Origin: Papiliotrema nemorosa
Lineage: Eukaryota; Basidiomycota; Tremellomycetes; Tremellales; Rhynchogastremaceae
Assembly (NCBI GenBank): GCA_032158125.1
Contig: JASKOT010000006.1
Coordinates: 248,001 to 312,000 of the forward strand
Direction of reading: 5' to 3'
Length of the DNA stretch: 64,000 nucleotides
The notes under the pieces were generated by a model that was given only the letters and a program-made list of their open reading frames with translations, was not told where the DNA came from and ran no database searches. The first letter of the stretch is position 1, and the number at the start of each line of letters is the position of its first letter. Below, piece by piece: positions 1 to 11,322 of the stretch. The position numbers and the translations under genes were made by a program.

Positions 1-3000
1 CTGTTGACGCCTCAGAACTCTCGGTCGACAGTCCCCGAGGGAAGGAAATGTTTCGCTTTGATGTTAGCTTGATGGAGCGGCTGTCGTCTGGAGGCTTGCC
101 CATGAGTCAGCTTCTGCTCCAACGACGGATGAGACCCCAGATCTCAAGCCTGATCCGGTAAGCCCTTGAAGACCTCTGACAAGCAAGTCATTGGCTTAAC
201 CGAAGCATTCCGCAACTGTACCCTCGACTAGAGGATCATGAGCTTGTTCAAGGATACCCTGATGTACGGGGAATGGGCAGAAACGTATTCTTCTGGTAAA
301 TACAGAACGCTTGAGTCCACTCAGCAGATGGCTGATATCCAAGTGATCACCGACATAAGGACTCGAAAGTAGGCGAAGACGGGGGAAGTCGTCATAATGA
401 CTATGAAGTCCGTACAACATGGGTCTTCACTGTGCTCGAGCTCATGTCGCAGGTCAAAATGGCTTGCGATCTAGCGCGTTACCTTCTCAAACAAGGCACA
501 TACAACGAGGAAGGAGACATTGTCATTCTAGTGAGCTGCTATGATCGCGGTCAATACTCCGTGAGCTAACGCTCAGTGTGCTTACCTCGGGTAAGCATGG
601 TGATCGTGGCTACAGCTCCGCTGAACTTTGAGTCAACTTATCAAGTTTAGAAACGCACTCAAGGACCAATACATGGTGATACTGGATGAGAGAGATCAGC
701 GCGAGATGAACAAGCGAGACGCAGATGATCAGGAAGATGTAACGCCCGAGGTCAAAAGAGTCTCAGTCGGTCGCCATGTGAGGATGTTGTTGCATCGTTA
801 TCATTTTGAGCTGATCCTAGATTCTTCTGCGCACTATCGACAACTTTCAAGGAGAAGAAGCGAAGATGTGTGTCAAGTTGTTCATCGCGCAGCTGATCAT
901 ATAGCATCATACTCTCATTGGTTCGGAACGCAGGGAGCACCGAAGATGACGACCCTCATCCTGTCTCACCCTCTATAGGCTTCCTCAAGGTTTGCGTTGC
1001 CGGGATTCCATCAGTAAATAGAGCTGACGAAAAGTCGAACAATCGAGTCAATGTTGCTTTGTCCAGAGCAAAGCATGGAATGTACATCATGGGTCACGCC
1101 GAGCAGTTGGCGTCTCAGTCCCCCATGTGGGAGACGATCGTGGATCAGCTTGTCGAGTCTGAATCGATAGGGACCGGGTGGCCTATCGCTTGTGCAAATC
1201 ACCCCGAGACTCTGCGCTATGTCGATCAACCTGGCCAAATCCAGCTCATTTCTCCTGACGGTACGTCTAACATAGTCTGCTCGGCTCCAGCTGACGACAA
1301 GGCGGTTGTATGCTTAGATGGCAAGTGCCTAATGACCTGTTACGGATCTGAGCTAACACACAGCGGGCAGGCCATGCAATGTGGCCATATCTGCGAGCAG
1401 AAGGTAGTCAACACCTACGCCTTTGCTGATTACAGTGTCATCCAGATGATCAAGAGCATGCCCTCATCAAATGTCACAAGCCATGTGGCCGACTCCTGCA
1501 GCCATGTGAACATCCTTGCGTCAAGCGGTGCTTTGAAGATTGTGGTACATGTCAGCAGGTCGTGTACGATGTGGAACTTCCTTGTGGTCACAAGATGGAT
1601 CTTTCATGGTGTGTGACTGAAATGTCACTCAATAACGATACAGTGAGGACACTACTCGACTGGAGCTCGTGGAATGTCAGGCTCAGGTATCAAAGCAATT
1701 CACGACTTGTTCGTAGGAGCCCTCCCAAGTCAAGCTGAGCTGATATTTGTAGGCGAGCACGAAAAGCTCGTTCCATGTGTAGGCTTCCTTATCCAGCGAA
1801 CGGCAAAACACTGACTCCATAGGGCGAAAACATTTTGAATTACCTCTGCACGGCTGCATGTGGGCAACCTCGAGATTGCTGCGGCAGAACCTGTACCGCG
1901 CCATGCCATCTTTGTCAATGGCATTCCTCCAAAGCGGAGGTGATTGCGACACCTCAAGGTCTCCACGTCGACCCATTAGATGACCTCGCTCCGGCCGGGA
2001 TTCATGCAAAGACCAAGGTCGATCGGATCAAGCATGAACCACACGCTTGCGGCAAGATCTTACAGATTTGCGGACACCAATGCGGCGGAAAGTGTGAAAA
2101 GGACCACGCTCATCCAGCCTGTAACGCGCCATGCTTACAACAATGCGGGCACAAGAAGTGCTCCAAGACCTGCAAGACCCCATGTGCACCTTGTGAGCTA
2201 AGAATATCCGAGATACGCATCGACTAAAGCCCAGGCCAAGAAGCGTGTCAGTGGAATTGCCCCCATCGTAAATGCTCCATGCCTTGCGCTATGGTAAGCT
2301 CCATATCTGAATGCGTTCAGAAATGTCAACTAATACCACCCAAGCCATGCGACCGACTGCCGTGTGATGAGCCGTGCCCGAATCTCTTGGACTGTGGTCA
2401 TGCTTGTCCTTCTGGTGAGCTCTGATCCTCTCGCACCCATTGGCTGACTTTGAGTCTGCGGGGAGCCTTGCGACGCTCAGGTCTGCCCTCAATGTGCGAC
2501 TACGGATCAACTGGACCAAATGGTCGACTTTGTCATGCAAATGACTTTGGCTGAGGTTGTTGCCGACGCAACTGAGACCGACACCCGCTTCATCACGCTT
2601 GCTTGTGGACATGTCTTCACCGTCGAAACTCTCGATGGGCATGTGGACTTTTCTCAATGCTACGAAGTTACGCAACAGGGCTTTCGAGTCGGACTCAAGA
2701 TCCCCGACACTGGTGCATTCACAGCCCGACCTACCTGCCCGACATGTCGTGGACCCATCTCGTCTCCACGATACAACAGGGTCATCAAACGAGCTTTGCT
2801 CGACGTTCAGGAGCAACACGCGATCAAAGATGCGTCAAGGGACGTGCATCATGCCAGGCAAATCATTGCCGAGATCGACTTTGACGAGATCAAACGAGCT
2901 GTAAAGGACACTGTGACTAGCATCTCCCCGCCAAAACACAAACGCATGCCCGATCGCGCTCAGGTCAATGCTTTGTTGCGGCTCCGACCCGATGATCGAT

Positions 3001-4300
3001 TCTGCATTGTTTCCGACATGTTTACCGAAGACCTCGAGAAGCTCTTCATGATATCCGGCAGACTGAATGCAGGATGGAGAAAGGTGATAGACAAGCCACT
3101 CAGAGTCTACAAACAGCTAGGAAGGATCATCAATCGAAAAGAGCTGCCCCACGTCATTGCGTACGAGAATGCAATTACAAAGCTGCACCGAGAAGAGGTC
3201 GATCTCGCTCGTCAGCGTGTTACTTCTTCTCAGTCAACAAAGAACACCTCGGAGCATCATCTCGTGGAGCGGGCCATGCGAGTCGCCAAGATGCGCGTTG
3301 GAGCCCCTTTCCCGCGGGGCGAGATGAGATACAAGATCGAAGCTATTCACGAGACGATCAAGATCCGACTTGCCATCGCCCCAATCGCTGAGGAGTTTGC
3401 GCGACTGCTTCGAATCGATCCTGCCTCTCTCGCCGCCACCGAGTGGAACAAGAAACATGTAGCGACCAACGCAAATGCGGTCGCTCAGAAGTTTACGATT
3501 GTCTCCGCTACCATCCTCCGAAGCTGTCGACGAGATGTTGATCTTGCTGCGAATCTGTGCAAAGCAAGCGATGCGAAAAGTCTCTGGCTCTCGACAGAGC
3601 TGCTGGCGGTTCAAACTCACTTTGCCATCTGTCGAATGGCGGCTTCTGAAGTGATCAGGCGAAAGGTGAAGGAGTCGGGGATTCGACAGGAACAATCCGA
3701 ATGGGTTCTCGAGCAGAGCAAGTTGGCGTCAGAAAGATTCGAGGGAGAACTCCTCGCGATCTTGGGGGATAGAGACGGAGCTACGAGAAATGCCCAGCTG
3801 GAGGAAATGGCCGAAGAAACGATCCGACCTGCCGCAAACGTGCTTCTTGATGAATGGCATGCTTACGCTGTGAGCCTGAGAGAAGGAGTCTTCTACTCGA
3901 CCGTGTCCATGGAGGAGAAGATGCAAATCGCCCGAGCAGTCTTGGAAGCTCATCACGGTGAGTTCTCCCAAGTTTGTCATCCATCCTCGCTGAGATCAGG
4001 CTACGCAGGACGATTCTACCAATGTCCATCTGGTCATACTTTCACGATAGGAGAGGTGAGTCAATTATACGTGGGTGTGATATTGAGCTTATGAAACCTA
4101 GTGCGGTCAAGCTATGGTGAACCCTCTTTCCATGATGATGAGCACGAGCTGATGCATAGGCGGAAGCCACTTGCCCCGAGTGTGGAGCGAGAATCGGAGG
4201 TGGAAATCATCAGATCCGAGCTGACAATTCTCGAGACATGGAGTTTGAGAGGCTCGCAATGCAAGCTGGAGCTACGAGGAACCCGTGGGCGGATCAGTGA
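1..4300 (+). CDS. ZNFX1-like NF-X1 zinc-finger SF1 helicase, 3' part (5' end outside window)
   Basis: This is the C-terminal part of an NFX1-type zinc-finger helicase of the ZNFX1/Hrr1 class. The window opens inside the helicase domain with the QRRMRPQIS motif. It continues through IDNFQGEEAK (near 840) and NRVNVALSRAKHG (near 1042), which are superfamily 1 helicase motifs V-VI. Cys/His-rich NF-X1 fingers follow (about 1370-2420), then a long helical region with a CGHVFTVETLD segment. The last exons read CPSGHTFTIGE, CGQAM and CPECGARIGGGNH, an RZ-type finger as in ZNFX1 and RNF213. The stop is TGA 4298-4300, reached by splicing two introns at about 4056-4105 and 4121-4160. One exon, 577-590, is only 14 nt. 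Relatives work in RNA silencing (S. pombe Hrr1, C. elegans ZNFX-1); that role here is inferred. A paralog lies at 34874-43341. Confidence 0.88.
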
Positions 4301-5136
4301 GAGGGACTATCAAGGTTGAATGGTTTGGAGGGAACTTTTGCCGAAGCGACATATCTATACGACAGAGTATACGTACTATACATCACATACTATACATACT
4401 ATGCTTACGATACATCTATACGGATGCCCCCGCCTGCGTCCAAGTACCCATCATGTGTAGTACCAAGCTTTCGTTCACGATGGAGCACTGAGGCAGAGGG
4501 ATCGGATCCTGCTCGGTTCAGCATGAAGATCAAAGGTACCCGCGCTGTAGGAACATCGCAATCTCTTGCTCTATCCCTCTATCTGACGCAACACCAGCTT
4601 ACCTGTGCGTGCTGTAAGTAAGAGAGGAACCGAGCTTTGCGTTCTAGCTCGTTCTAGCCTGCCGCGACACCGTCGCATAGCGATGCGGAAGACAGAAGCT
4701 GGGTAATCTGTATGCCGGCATCACCGCTCGAAAGCTGGGCAAATGATCGACACGACATACTCCTACCACACGTACTCTATACAGTCCACTGCTGTCCCGT
4801 CCTTCTTTCGCAGTAGTGAGCATGCTAATAGGCACTCGACTCTCGGCTAGAGCGGATGGACCGTGTGTTCCGAACAACTTGGTGGATTGTCAGCGTGGTC
4901 GTAGATCTATGTACGTCTGTCCACCGCTTGGATCATCACGAAACGAGGCATCAGTATCTACCGCCTCCCCTTCCTTTCCGCTGTGTTGCTACCTCATCGT
5001 CTACTTTTGTATACTGCTCTGACTTGCTCTGATCATCTCTACCGGCCATACCATCCCACCTCTCTACATTCTCCCTCCAACAGGGGGTCCATTCTCATAC
5101 TCTCAGAGTGAAGATTGACACACTTGTACACTCATC
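4301..5136. other. Intergenic region, 836 bp
   Basis: No convincing gene. The stretch contains a short run of TATAC/ATACTATAC-type repeats at about 4358-4420. It separates two plus-strand genes, so it should hold the 3' end of the helicase transcript and the promoter of the membrane protein. Confidence 0.5.
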
Positions 5137-6799
5137 ATGAAGCAGACGGTCTTCTTGCTCGCACTCTTCCATCTCGTCCAGATTGTCGTTGCCTCCAACT
5201 TCACCTGGACATGGCCGGACAGTACGAGTCAATGTGATGTAAGCCTGCGTTCCACCCTCCGGACATCTGGACGCTGATTCAACTGTAGAAGGTGCAACTG
5301 GCGGTCTACGGAGGAAAAGCACCATGGACTCTCTTCCTCGCGTGAGTCAGCTGCCCTGACTATGCAACATGCCGTGCCGCGGGATAAGCTGAGGATAGAC
5401 CGTTGTATGGTATTCCGGTCCTTTGGACGTTGGGCGATGCGGGTGATTTGGCTACTCCCACGGCACCTGCGACCTTTACTGTGGGTCATTTCTCCTCTCG
5501 CCTATGATTGGACCCGTTTTCCCTTACTGATGCTGTAGATCCCTCTTCAGCTCGATTCGGGGACATCATACGTCCCGTACATCCTCGACAATGAAACAGG
5601 AGCAGAATACAACATGCAAGGTAAGACCAGACTCGACAAACGCCCTCCACGGTGACCTTGACTGATCACAGGAGCCAAGCCGATCCAGACTGTCGCCGGA
5701 TCTTCCGATACAAGCTGCATGTCTGGTCTCCTCGTCACGCCCCAGCAATTCTACTTCAACATCGGGGGCGAGACGGCTCAATGTGAGAATGTTCAAATCT
5801 ACTATTCGGACAGTATCGGCGTAGGACCATATACGTTGACGGTGATTCCTCTTGATGGGAGTAATCATCCATACGACGTGATGATTGGGACACAAAACCC
5901 TTTGGTGTATAACTTTGGCATGCAGTTGCCCCGTGGGACTCGATTCACCGTCATGCTCAAGTGAGTCCCTCACCCTCATCACCCTCATCACCCTCATCTA
6001 TCCACTCGACTGCCTTTCGGCCGGGTGCCTAACACGTAGCAATGCGAATGGATATGGAACGGGAGGTATAGGCGGGATATACGAAGTGGCATCGGGCGAC
6101 ACATCTTGCAACGTCTTATCCGCCTCACCTACCGGTACTTGGCCCGCCAATCTCGCTCCGACAAGTGTAGGCCCTCTCACAGTCTCCGTCCCAGCCATAA
6201 GCGGTACACCGATCAGACCCTCTTCCACCACTACCTCCCAGATCAACGTTGTTCCTCCCATCTCCTTATCCTACACTTCTTCAGCATCTACCACGCAAAC
6301 CAGTCCCAGCCCCAGTTCATCTCCTGCGCCCGCAAGATCCAACGCGGCAGTGATAGGCGGTGCAGTGGGCGGTGGAGCTGCCGTTCTCATCGTCCTCGCC
6401 ATACTCGCCTTTTGGTGGTTGAAGAGGAAAAGGAGGGATGCAAGACTCATCACCCCTGTTGATCTGGGCGACGAACCCTCTCAGGGGCTATACGATCCTA
6501 AAATCGAACCTTACGCTTCACCGAGTTTACCCGATGTCCCGCGAACCATGACAGACAGAGGTTCGGTGGGTGCTGGTGCGACAGGTTACGACCGAGGCTC
6601 TTACATGTCACCTACGAGTCCATCCCAAGGCACATACTTTTTGGATTCGTACGATGGACATCCGAATGAAAGGGTCGGCAGTGAGCCAGAAGTTGTATAC
6701 CATCAAGATGGAGGGAGCGTCAGTAACTCGGGCGAACAAGGAAACTCGCAGAGGATCGAAATGCCGCCAAGTTATGGTCAAGCTTCGGGAAAGAATTAA
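5137..6799 (+). CDS. Type I single-pass membrane protein, Ser/Thr-rich stalk, unknown function
   Basis: I do not recognise a named family. The ATG at 5137 gives an N-terminal signal peptide (MKQTVFLLALFHLVQIVVAS). The exons join in frame through short introns after 5238, 5343, 5479, 5620 and 5960. The ectodomain has spaced cysteines and repeats a beta-rich, Gly/Pro/Thr-rich style seen in many basidiomycete surface proteins. It is followed by a Ser/Thr/Pro-rich stalk (about 6130-6340). A single membrane helix (GAVGGGAAVLIVLAILAFWW, about 6358-6420) is followed by a basic stop-transfer KRKRR and a cytoplasmic tail of about 120 residues rich in Pro, Ser and Tyr. Total length is roughly 455 residues. 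The architecture suggests a plasma-membrane or cell-wall-associated surface protein; that is inference. Confidence 0.75.
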
Positions 6800-7114
6800 C
6801 TGAAGGGAGGATCGACGGCGCGGGAGTGAGTGGTACGCTATCAAAGGCAAAGTGACCGTGGACGGAGCTGATTGAGATCAGGGATGGCAAAGTGGGGTAG
6901 GAGGTGCGCATGTTGGGCATTCAAGCGAAAAGTACAGTATAGTTACACGGCATGAAGCTTCTAGAATCCGGTGGGGCGTTAATGGGACCAAGCGCATAGT
7001 CATCGTCACAGAAGACGGCTATAAAATGAAATTACAGTACATGCAACGTGATACAGGATGTTCACACAATATCCGGCCACAGTACTAGGACAGGGATACA
7101 ACGGATACAATTCT
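6800..7114. other. Convergent intergenic region, 315 bp
   Basis: Lies between the 3' ends of the membrane-protein gene (+) and the orphan gene (-). Nothing beyond presumed 3' UTRs is visible. Confidence 0.5.
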
Positions 7115-9926
7115 CTATTCGTTTTCAGGCCTTTCTTTGGACATGTTGGACAGACCCGAGACTTGTGCGTCAGAAGAACCGACCTCGGGCAGAGGTGTAA
7201 AGTCTCTCCTGATATGTGTCGGTGCAGGCGTGCTCGGAATTTGGGAGACTGGAGGATTGGCTAAAACGTCTAAGCCAAACCATACTCTAGATCCGCGGTG
7301 TGTGCGGGGGGTGACGCCTCTGTGTATGCTCGTGGTATCCAGTGGGGAAAGTGGGTCTCCCGAAATCTCCGCCCCAGGGCCAAAAGGAGTAGCCGGTGAG
7401 CCGAGGAGCTCGGAGCCAAAGGTGGGTGAGGGCTGAGTGATCGATAGTGGTAATTCGACCCTTGGTGGGGATATGACCGTACCCCCGGATCCTGAGGAGT
7501 CACTATCGTCTTCCCCAACATCTGCATCTATAAGTGCCGGATTGTTGTGATTGTCTACACCATCCATCAGGTTGTCTATCAACCGCAAAAAACTGTCCGT
7601 CTCAGAAGTATCTTGCGATCTTACAAAAACGGTCGGCCACAACGGTCGACTTTCGAATTCCTGCTCGATGGCTTCCGGTGATCTCAGTTGAGCGATGTAA
7701 TCGTCTAGCTCTTGCAGGAGCTGGCTGGAGCCGGGTGGACGGGGTAGAGGAATGGTAGGTGGACTACGCACAGAGCGCCCCGGAGCCACGGGGGGTGGCG
7801 GGAAGAGAGCTGCCACGACGTCAAGCCGTTGGTGCATGTTTCTAGCCCAAGTCTCCAGATCGGGGGAGTCTTGACCAAAAGGGACGTCCTCCTCGCTCAC
7901 TGCATCCACAGTCTCGGTCATGGCTGCGTTCCGTCCTGTCTGCGCAGCCGTGTTGAGTGGGAGAACTCGAGGCGGTGTGACCCCTATCCGAGTGATAGTT
8001 TGGATGTCCGGTGGGGTGAAAGTGGACAGAACAAACCCTGGAGCTTGTGTATGTGCTGAACCCAACGTCAGACCAAGAGCGGATCTTGCTGGTCGCACAA
8101 GCTGCCCGACCAGCATCATCTCCATGGCACCAGGGTGAAAAAAGAATGTCTGACCGTGTCGATCAAAGGTGTGTTGTCTTACAGCTTGCTGGAGCCGCAT
8201 AGCTCTCTGAGTGAGCTGGCTCATACCCTCTCGGAAGGCGAGGGGAGAGCCGAAAGCCGCTCCGATACCGTTGGGTGAAGGTTGTAAGGTAGCGGAATAT
8301 TGAGATTCGGTCCGTTGGAATGGAGCGATGATAGGCGCTCGCCGTGGATGTCCGGAATCGATCTGCGCCCCTGTTTCATGCTTGTCGACGAAGAAGAAAC
8401 TGGCACCTTGCGGAGTCTGGAGATTCCCCCCATCCGGACAGACAAACCATACAGGGATCGATGCTTCAACAGAACGTTTGAGGACTCCGGATAGCGAATC
8501 GTTGGCGCTTTTGAAGTATAGCACCTTCCACCCGTCCGGAGGGATCCACGACTCGATTGCATCAATCGTAGGGACAGGCAGGGGTGAAGCAACTGTGGCG
8601 AAGTCGTCCGAATGTGGCGTTTCCTCGAACCGCCTGTTGGCGAAAGCGTCTAAAGCTTGATCGATCACTCCAAGTGGTCGGAATCTAGGACTAGGTGACA
8701 CCGGATCTTGCGTCTCAGGCGGGTGAGTAGTATCATATGCAAGAGATCCCCCTCCGGCACCACTCGACCTATGTGTTGAATGTGGCGTTTCCGCTCGGTG
8801 ATTTCGCAGGGTGATCGTTCCGCCCGTATGCTCTCTCTGTCTCGGTTCTCGTACATCATCTTGCGGCAGTGCTGATTGTTTTGAAGTTGAAGCAGCGATC
8901 TGCTGCTGACCATGCTCAATACCAGGTTGCCATATCTTTTCGTCACCTGAGCTGACATCCCTTGTGGCACTGATTCCCCGCTCGCGGGTATGGTCCGCCT
9001 CTGTGGCGAAAGGTGATTCTGTCTTCCCAAGCGATCTCGTGTAGTGCGCGGTAGCCGTCTGATATCCAGGTAGATAGATTGGCGTGACATTCACACTGTC
9101 CAGCGTGACTGTGCTTGCCATATGAGTCAGGTGAAGGGATGGAAAGAGTGCTTCTAGCATGATCTCGGCTAGAATTCCCGTTTCACCTTCCGATCCAGTA
9201 GTGGCGGATAAAAGGCGGTTCGTATCGTTATTGAGAACGGCCTGAAAGATATGTATCATTTCCCTTTGTGATGCTCGCACAGGTATGTGGCGATGGAGGG
9301 GCGATATACGCCTCGGGGAAGGTCGAGGTGAACGAGGAGAGGTCGGTCGAGGAATAAGACCGACTGAGGTGGATGCCTTCGAGTTGGGCATAAGAGCCGG
9401 GACGGTGGGAGACGTCTGGGAAGCAGCTGGAGAAGCGCTGTGGCGGGTCGGAGGAAGCTCAGTCTCGTCTCGACGGAAAGGGGAGAGTAAGTTCCAGCTA
9501 CTTTGTGATGCCCCCTGATTACGTCCCAGCACCTGGGTGAGGTCGGCAGTGGATTTGTTCCGCTTGAGCATGGAAAGTGATCGGGATGTCGATGCTCTGA
9601 CGGTGCCTCTGCTGAAGACTGATCGTCAACGATGAGACAAGGATCAACTGGTACTGACGCCGAGACCCAAAACTCCTCGAAGAGCTCATATTAATACCTG
9701 ATGGCGGGGAAAAGGTAGAGGGGCTCTCTCCATGCTCTGCTTCTTCGGGCGAAAGTGGCTGAATGGGTCGATATGTGGGGAGGTCGGGTAAGTTGAGGAT
9801 GGGCGTGATCGGGGAGAAGTTGTTTTTGAATTTCGAGCCCGTAGGCACAGATACAACTCTTCTGCCGAAGTCGATAATCTTCTTCCCTATCTTCTTCCTC
9901 TCCTCGGCTTCTGCGGGGGAAGGCAT
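7115..9926 (-). CDS. Long, mostly disordered protein of unknown function
   Basis: No family recognised. The first exon begins with ATG at 9926 (MPSPAEAEERKKIGKKIIDF) and contains a conserved-looking basic stretch (about residues 10-45). A short intron at about 9610-9655 joins it to a single large exon ending at a TAA/TAG-class stop at 7115-7117. The product is about 920 residues, dominated by Ser, Pro and Thr with scattered charged segments, so most is probably disordered. The central region (about 8280-8640) is more hydrophobic and regular and contains WFVCPDGG and ASFFFVDKHETG; this may be a small folded domain. There is no signal peptide or membrane helix. The gene is divergent from MRP10. 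The reading frame is long and unbroken, which supports coding status. Confidence 0.75.
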
Positions 9927-10393
9927 GGTGGCGAAGACTGAGTATGTGTACGCATGGGGACTCTGAGACTGTACTACGATGATTGAGCGGATTTTACGGT
10001 GGGACAGAGATGTTTCAAGGAAATTGGAGAAGAAGATGAAGCGCTTGGTAGAGATGAAAAGGGAAATCATTCGCGTCGAGGGATTCGGTGGCAACTGAAG
10101 AGGAAGAAGAAGCAAAGGGGAGGCCAAAGCGCCAATCTCACAACTCTCAACGGAACCATCATATGCACTGTAAAGAATGAGCTGTATGATAGTATCACCG
10201 AAAAGCTCTATCCAGTCGCAGTTCTGCATCCTGATGAGCAGAGTCGACAGCTCCTCGGTAGGGGGGAAGAGGTGGACGAAGGATCTTAAATGGGTGGACT
10301 CGACAATTTTGCGATCACCTCCCAAGATTTCCGATACTTGGACTCTTTGCTATCGACAACAATCACCTCGACCCATCGAATTCTATCATCACC
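9927..10393. promoter_or_regulatory. Divergent intergenic region (orphan gene / MRP10)
   Basis: This 467-bp stretch separates two start codons pointing away from each other, so it must contain both promoters. No clear TATA box or other named element stands out. Confidence 0.5.
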
Positions 10394-10989
10394 ATGACCA
10401 GGTTCAGATTCAAGGTCAGGACAAAGAAGGGTGAGTCGGGTCCTGTCGCTGGATGTGAACCATCGCTGATCTACGATTTTGCTCTTCGTATTCTCCATCT
10501 ACATTTCCTTTCCTTCGCTTTCGTCGACCATCCTCGACCATATCGCTGATTTCCCCCCTACCTTCTTGAACCCATCTCATCGTCTGCCGCTCTTGTCTCA
10601 TCGGTATCCATCTCAACAAATACCTCTGCTGGTCCTTGTGCGGTCACTTCCTCGACACAAAACCAACCTCGAACTATACCCCACCATACCTCCTCCCTCC
10701 CGATCTTTCCGATTCTCGCTACATCCACCCAACAGCCGAACACGTCGTTGCCTGCTCAGCGGAACTCACCACGCTCCTCTCATGTTTCGCCGCCTCGGGT
10801 GATCTCCGAGCTGCCGAAGCTTGCGCTTCCGCCGCTAAAGGTTTACAGAAATGTATGGCCTCTCCTAAACCTCTCAAACAAAATGCCAAACCTGCCGTAC
10901 GTCTTGTCTCCCCACTCTTTTCCGTTTCTTTGCTGTATGGATTGTTGTCTGATGATCAGATCAACTACCTTTTGCGAAAGGCCAGCTAG
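10394..10989 (+). CDS. MRP10: Mitochondrial small-ribosomal-subunit protein Mrp10 / mS37 (CHCHD1)
   Basis: A 75-residue twin CX9C protein of the mitochondrial ribosome small subunit, imported and oxidised through the Mia40 pathway. Three exons join in frame: 10394-10430 (MTRFRFKVRTKK), 10736-10896 and 10960-10989. The two CX9C pairs are visible in exon 2: C-SAELTTLLS-C and C-ASAAKGLQK-C. The short basic N-terminus followed directly by the first Cys pair, and the INYLLRK tail, match the layout of yeast Mrp10. The first intron (10431-10735, 305 nt) is about six times the usual size here. I chose it because it is the splice that restores frame with the Cys motif and the expected length. A missed small exon inside it cannot be excluded. 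Confidence 0.8.
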
Positions 10990-11322
10990 GCGTTTACCGT
11001 ATTATCCCTCCATTCAGCTCGAGTTTCGTCGCATTGCACACATTCCACGTTGTACTACCCATGCATTTTCATACCCTCTCCTTGAATAGTACTCAGGCAA
11101 CAACTTCAGTCGAACACAAGCAAAACTCGAGCGATGAATGACAAGACAAGACTGGCTCAACCGCTCTCGAACCTCTAATCTACCTCTTATCTCATTCCCC
11201 CACTGGTCAATCAAGATTTCGGCAAAGGGTATCGACATGCATTTCTATTTCTACATGATCTACGTCAAATGCAACTCCGACGAGCAGATGAAGTGATTGA
11301 GCGGTGACGGAGGCACACTCTA
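10990..11322. other. Convergent intergenic region, 333 bp
   Basis: Lies between the 3' ends of MRP10 (+) and CAT2 (-). No gene or repeat seen. Confidence 0.5.
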
